Positions 4,652 to 7,779 of a stretch of DNA of 7,779 nt are shown here, piece by piece (the stretch's first letter is position 1; each line of letters starts with the position of its first letter). Position numbers and translations under genes: made by a program. The notes beneath the pieces are model-generated. The model made no database searches, was not told the DNA's origin, and saw nothing but the letters and a program-made list of their open reading frames with translations. The DNA comes from Candidatus Latescibacterota bacterium (GTDB taxonomy: Bacteria; Latescibacterota; UBA2968; GCA-2709665). The stretch covers positions 1-7,779 of the forward strand of contig JAAXHE010000051.1 of the NCBI GenBank assembly GCA_012271065.1, given 5' to 3'.

Positions 4652-6982
4652 ATGCCAGTCAGTAAAACCGTTGGCGCCAGAATCAAGCGCAGGGAAGATC
4701 CCCGGCTGATCCAGGGCCTTGCGCAGTACGTAGACGATATTCAGCTGCCAGGAACGCTGCATGTGGCCGTGGTCCGAAGTCCTTACGGGCACGCGCACAT
4801 TCAGGGCATCGACACCGCTGCCGCCTCTGACCACCCGGGCGTGGTGGCCGTGGTGACGGGAGACGATCTTCAAGGCAATATCGGCACCATTCCGTGCGCC
4901 ACCACCGATCCCGAGGGCTTTCCGGGCATCCAGGTTCCCGACCATCCGGTCCTGGCCCACGGAAAGGTCCGGTTCGTCGGGGAGCCCGTTGTCGCGGTCG
5001 TCGCCGACAGCCCCTACACCGCCAGCGACGCGGCCGACCTCGTCGAGGTGGACTACGAGCCGCTCGACGCCGTCAACTCCGCGGAGGCCGCGTTGAAAGA
5101 CGACGCGCCCATTCTGCACGAGGAATTCGGAAGCAATCAGGCGTTTACCTGGGCCATTGCGGGCGGCGACATCGACGACGCCCTCGCCCAGGCCGACCGC
5201 GTGGTCAAACAGCGCTTCAACCACCAGCGCCTGGTGCCGAACCCGATGGAGACACGGGGCGTGGTCGCGCAGTTTCAGCCGGGCGACGGCAAACTCACGG
5301 TCTGGTCCTCCACACAGATCCCGCATCTGCTCAAAACCCAGCTCTCGGTTATTCTCAACCGGCCGGAACAGCTCGTGCAGGTGATCGCGCCCGAAGTGGG
5401 GGGCGGTTTCGGCTGCAAGCTGAACGTGTACGCCGAGGAAGCCCTGGTCGGGCATCTCGCGATCCAGCTCAAGAGGCCGGTCAAGTGGATCGAGAGCAGG
5501 CGCGAGAATTTCCTGCACACGATCCACGGACGCGACCAGGTCGGCGACGTGGAGATCCCCGTCAAGAACGACGGGACCATCCTGGGCCTCAAGTATACCG
5601 TTGAGGCCGACGTGGGCGCCTACTACCAGCTGCTCACCCCGGCCATCCCCACGCTCACGGGGCTGATGCTCTGCGGCTGCTACAAGTTCCAGAACGTCTC
5701 GATGGAACTCGTTGCGGCCTTCACCAACAAGATGGCCACCGATGCCTACCGGGGCGCGGGTAGGCCCGAAGCCACTTACCTCATCGAGCGTATGCTGGAC
5801 TGCGTGGCGTTCGATCTGGATATGGACCCCCTGGAGGTGCGGCGCAGGAACTTCATCGGTAAGGACGAGTTTCCATTCGAGACCGGTACGGCCGTTGCCT
5901 ACGACAGCGGCGACTACGAGATCGCGCTGAACAAGGCACTGAGGAAGATCGACTACGAAGGCTTCCGCAATGAACAGGCGGAAGCCCGCGAGCAGGGCCG
6001 GTACCTCGGCATCGGCTTCTCAACGTACGTGGAGATCTGCGGTATGGGGCCCTCGGCCGCCATGCCTGCCGGCGGCTGGGAGAGCGGTACCGTGCGTGTG
6101 GACCCCACCGGCAAAGTCACCGTACTCACCGGCGTCTCGCCCCACGGCCAGGGCCAGGAGACCACGTTTGCGCAACTCATCGCCGACGGCCTCGGCGTGG
6201 ACATCGACGACGTGCGGATCATCCATGGCGATACGGAAGCCGTGCAGTACGGCATCGGAACGTTCGGCTCCCGCGCGACCGCGGTGGGCGGCACGGCCAT
6301 GGTGATGGCCATGGAAAAGGTGAAGGAGAAAGCCATCAACATCGCCGCGCACCTGCTGGAGAGCAACCCCCAGGACATCGTGGTCGAAGACGGCAAATAC
6401 GGCGTCAAGGGGTCGCCCGACCAGGGCGTTACCCTGACGGACATCTCCATGGCCGCCCACGGGGGCGTGAATCTGCCTCCGGATACCGAGCCGGGCATGG
6501 CTGCCACGCATTTCTTCGAGCCCTCCAACTTCACCTACCCGTTCGGCACCCATATCGCCATCGTGGAGGTGGACGCGGACACCGGCGAGGTGGACATTCT
6601 TCGGTATATCGCGGTCGACGACTGCGGACAGATCATCAACCCGATGATCGTCGAGGGTCAGATCCACGGGGGTATCGCCCAGGGTCTGGGCCAGGCGCTT
6701 TACGAAGAAGCCATCTACGACGAGAGCGGACAGATGATCACGGGCACGTTCATGGACTATGCCCTGCCCAAGGCGCATAACTTCCCGCGCTTCGAACTTG
6801 ACAACACGGTCACGCCATCACCGGTGAACCCCATGGGCGTCAAGGGCGTGGGTGAGGCGGGAACCATCGGCTCCACGCCGTCCATCGTCAACGCGGTGGT
6901 GGACGCGCTCAAGCCGTTCGGCGTGAGGCACATCGACATGCCGCTGCGTCCCGAAAAGCTCTGGAAGCTCATGCAGGGTTAG
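4652..6982 (+). CDS. Molybdenum hydroxylase large (molybdopterin) subunit, form II CoxL-like, substrate unknown
   Basis: This is the catalytic subunit, 776 residues, binding Mo-pterin (probably the cytosine dinucleotide, as in bacterial relatives). Residues about 1-150 form the a/b-hammerhead domain, from GARIKRREDPRLIQG to VEVDYEPLDAV. The Mo-binding domains follow, with TQIPH (Q222), GGGFGCK (250-256), AYRGAGR (365-371) and the catalytic glutamate E735 in GVGEAGTIG. Genuine form I CO dehydrogenase has AYRCSFR at the active-site loop with a Cu-binding cysteine; here the loop is AYRGAGR and that cysteine is absent. So this is a 'form II' or other hydroxylase acting on an aldehyde, purine, N-heterocycle or similar substrate, and should not be called CO dehydrogenase. 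The ATG is supported by AGGAGG 6 nt upstream. The gene is intact, and there is no Tat signal. Confidence 0.93.
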   Translation: MPVSKTVGARIKRREDPRLIQGLAQYVDDIQLPGTLHVAVVRSPYGHAHIQGIDTAAASDHPGVVAVVTGDDLQGNIGTIPCATTDPEGFPGIQVPDHPVLAHGKVRFVGEPVVAVVADSPYTASDAADLVEVDYEPLDAVNSAEAALKDDAPILHEEFGSNQAFTWAIAGGDIDDALAQADRVVKQRFNHQRLVPNPMETRGVVAQFQPGDGKLTVWSSTQIPHLLKTQLSVILNRPEQLVQVIAPEVGGGFGCKLNVYAEEALVGHLAIQLKRPVKWIESRRENFLHTIHGRDQVGDVEIPVKNDGTILGLKYTVEADVGAYYQLLTPAIPTLTGLMLCGCYKFQNVSMELVAAFTNKMATDAYRGAGRPEATYLIERMLDCVAFDLDMDPLEVRRRNFIGKDEFPFETGTAVAYDSGDYEIALNKALRKIDYEGFRNEQAEAREQGRYLGIGFSTYVEICGMGPSAAMPAGGWESGTVRVDPTGKVTVLTGVSPHGQGQETTFAQLIADGLGVDIDDVRIIHGDTEAVQYGIGTFGSRATAVGGTAMVMAMEKVKEKAINIAAHLLESNPQDIVVEDGKYGVKGSPDQGVTLTDISMAAHGGVNLPPDTEPGMAATHFFEPSNFTYPFGTHIAIVEVDADTGEVDILRYIAVDDCGQIINPMIVEGQIHGGIAQGLGQALYEEAIYDESGQMITGTFMDYALPKAHNFPRFELDNTVTPSPVNPMGVKGVGEAGTIGSTPSIVNAVVDALKPFGVRHIDMPLRPEKLWKLMQG

Positions 6983-7077
6983 CCTGCCCGGATCGTCAGG
7001 GGGCGCGAAAACCGGCCGAAGAACGGTAGTATGCGCTCGCGCGGAAGTTCCAATATCCGATACGTGGAGAGACCAAA
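6983..7077 (+). promoter_or_regulatory. Structured spacer between large and medium subunit genes
   Basis: The 95-nt gap is long compared with the 13-nt gap between the first two genes. It contains a nested inverted repeat: GCGCGA (7003-7008) pairs with TCGCGC (7037-7042), enclosing ACCG (7011-7014) and CGGT (7024-7027). No T-run follows, so it is not a standard terminator. It might stabilise or process the mRNA and set subunit ratios, which is speculation. Confidence 0.3.
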
Positions 7078-7779
7078 ATGATACCAAGCCCATTCGACTA
7101 TCACGCGCCGAAGACCTTGCGAAAGGCGCTCAGCCTGCTTCAGGAACACGGCGATGACGCGAAGATCCTGGCAGGCGGCCACAGCCTCATCCCGCTGATG
7201 AAACTGCGGTTCGCCGCGCCTGCAACCCTCATCGATCTGGGAGGCATTTCCGGTCTGAGGAAGGTCGTCGCCGGAAACGATACCATTTCAATCGGCGCTC
7301 TGGCGACGCACTACGCGGTGGAGAGCCACCGGCTGCTGAAATCCAAATGCGGCCTGCTTCCGGAGACCGCGTCCGCCATTGGAGACGTGCAGGTGCGTAA
7401 TCGGGGCACGGTGGGCGGCAGCCTGGTCCACGCGGACCCGGCCGCGGACTGGCCCGCGACGATGCTGGCGCTGGACGCCGAGCTCGATATCTCCGGTCCC
7501 GGGGGCGAACGGAGCGTTGCCGTCGGCGATTTCTTCGAAGACCTGCTCACCGTCGCCATCGGCGAGGACGAGATTCTCACTCGAATCAGGATCGCCACGC
7601 CGCCGGACAACTCGGGCGGCGCGTACGTCAAGATGCACCAGTCCGCCTCGGGGTTCGCCATCTGCGGTGTTGCGGCGCAGGTTACGCTCGACAACGGCAA
7701 CTGCTCGTCCGTCGGCATAGGCGTCACGGGCGTATCCCCGGTGGCCTACAGGGCTTCGGCCGCTGAAGCCGCACTGCAG
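7078..7779 (+). CDS. Molybdenum hydroxylase medium FAD subunit (CoxM-like), cut by window edge
   Basis: The FAD-binding subunit passes electrons from the small subunit's clusters to an acceptor such as a quinone, NAD+ or oxygen. The first 234 residues are visible of a family that usually has about 280-290. Both FAD-contact motifs are present: AGGHSLIPLMK (32-42) and TVGGSLVHADPAAD (111-124). The FAD domain is complete, and the C-terminal CO-dehydrogenase-flavoprotein domain begins around residue 180 (GAYVKMHQSASGFAI) and is cut. The extra [4Fe-4S] insertion known from 4-hydroxybenzoyl-CoA reductase is not present. The ATG at 7078 has GGAGA at 7066-7070, 7 nt upstream. It is the third gene in the order small, large, medium, whereas the well-studied coxMSL order puts the medium subunit first. 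Confidence 0.93.
   Translation, partial: MIPSPFDYHAPKTLRKALSLLQEHGDDAKILAGGHSLIPLMKLRFAAPATLIDLGGISGLRKVVAGNDTISIGALATHYAVESHRLLKSKCGLLPETASAIGDVQVRNRGTVGGSLVHADPAADWPATMLALDAELDISGPGGERSVAVGDFFEDLLTVAIGEDEILTRIRIATPPDNSGGAYVKMHQSASGFAICGVAAQVTLDNGNCSSVGIGVTGVSPVAYRASAAEAALQ

Noticed and set aside
4652..6982. Naming the operon coxSLM as a CO dehydrogenase
   Set aside because: The large subunit lacks the AYRCSFR loop and its Cu-binding cysteine, so CO oxidation is not supported by the sequence.

Overview
The window looks like chromosomal DNA from a GC-rich, diderm (LPS-type outer membrane) bacterium. The LPS-assembly lipoprotein LptE, with a clear lipobox, is the main evidence for an outer membrane. 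A DUF1844 protein directly upstream of it, together with short 9-nt-periodic intergenic repeats, recalls uncultivated lineages such as Hydrogenedentota, Planctomycetota or related groups. That placement is an impression and cannot be proved from this sequence.

Layout. (1) 1-825, minus strand: the N-terminal 275 codons of a type I restriction R subunit (HsdR), running off the left edge. (2) 826-1262: repeat-rich intergenic DNA with one copy of an ATCCTG-type repeat just ahead of hsdR, a doubtful 28-codon ORF followed by a terminator-like hairpin, and a possible promoter. (3) 1263-1526, plus strand: a small coiled-coil protein with one C-terminal membrane helix, followed by a good intrinsic terminator. 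(4) 1589-2031: a convergent intergenic region with three more copies of the repeat, including two 67-bp direct copies that differ at only five positions. (5) 3029 to 2032, minus strand: a two-gene unit of DUF1844 protein and lptE, joined by a 4-base TTGA overlap. (6) 3841 to 3209, minus strand: a cytoplasmic DsbA-family (FrnE-like) thiol oxidoreductase, whose 3' end runs into a second, purine-rich repeat. (7) 4174 to the right edge, plus strand: a molybdenum hydroxylase operon in the order small [2Fe-2S] subunit, large molybdopterin subunit, medium FAD subunit. The last gene is cut by the window end.

How the genes work together. The three hydroxylase subunits form one enzyme. A substrate is oxidised at the Mo-cofactor of the large subunit, electrons cross the two [2Fe-2S] clusters of the small subunit, and they leave through FAD on the medium subunit. 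The large subunit carries AYRGAGR where true CO dehydrogenase has AYRCSFR, so it is a 'form II' or otherwise uncharacterised family member and its substrate cannot be named. DUF1844 and LptE are translationally coupled, which ties an uncharacterised cytosolic protein to outer-membrane biogenesis. The restriction subunit, small membrane protein and DsbA-like protein have no evident link to the hydroxylase.

I found no convincing new multi-gene system. The most unusual feature is the way intergenic repeats abut, or even supply, the ends of genes.
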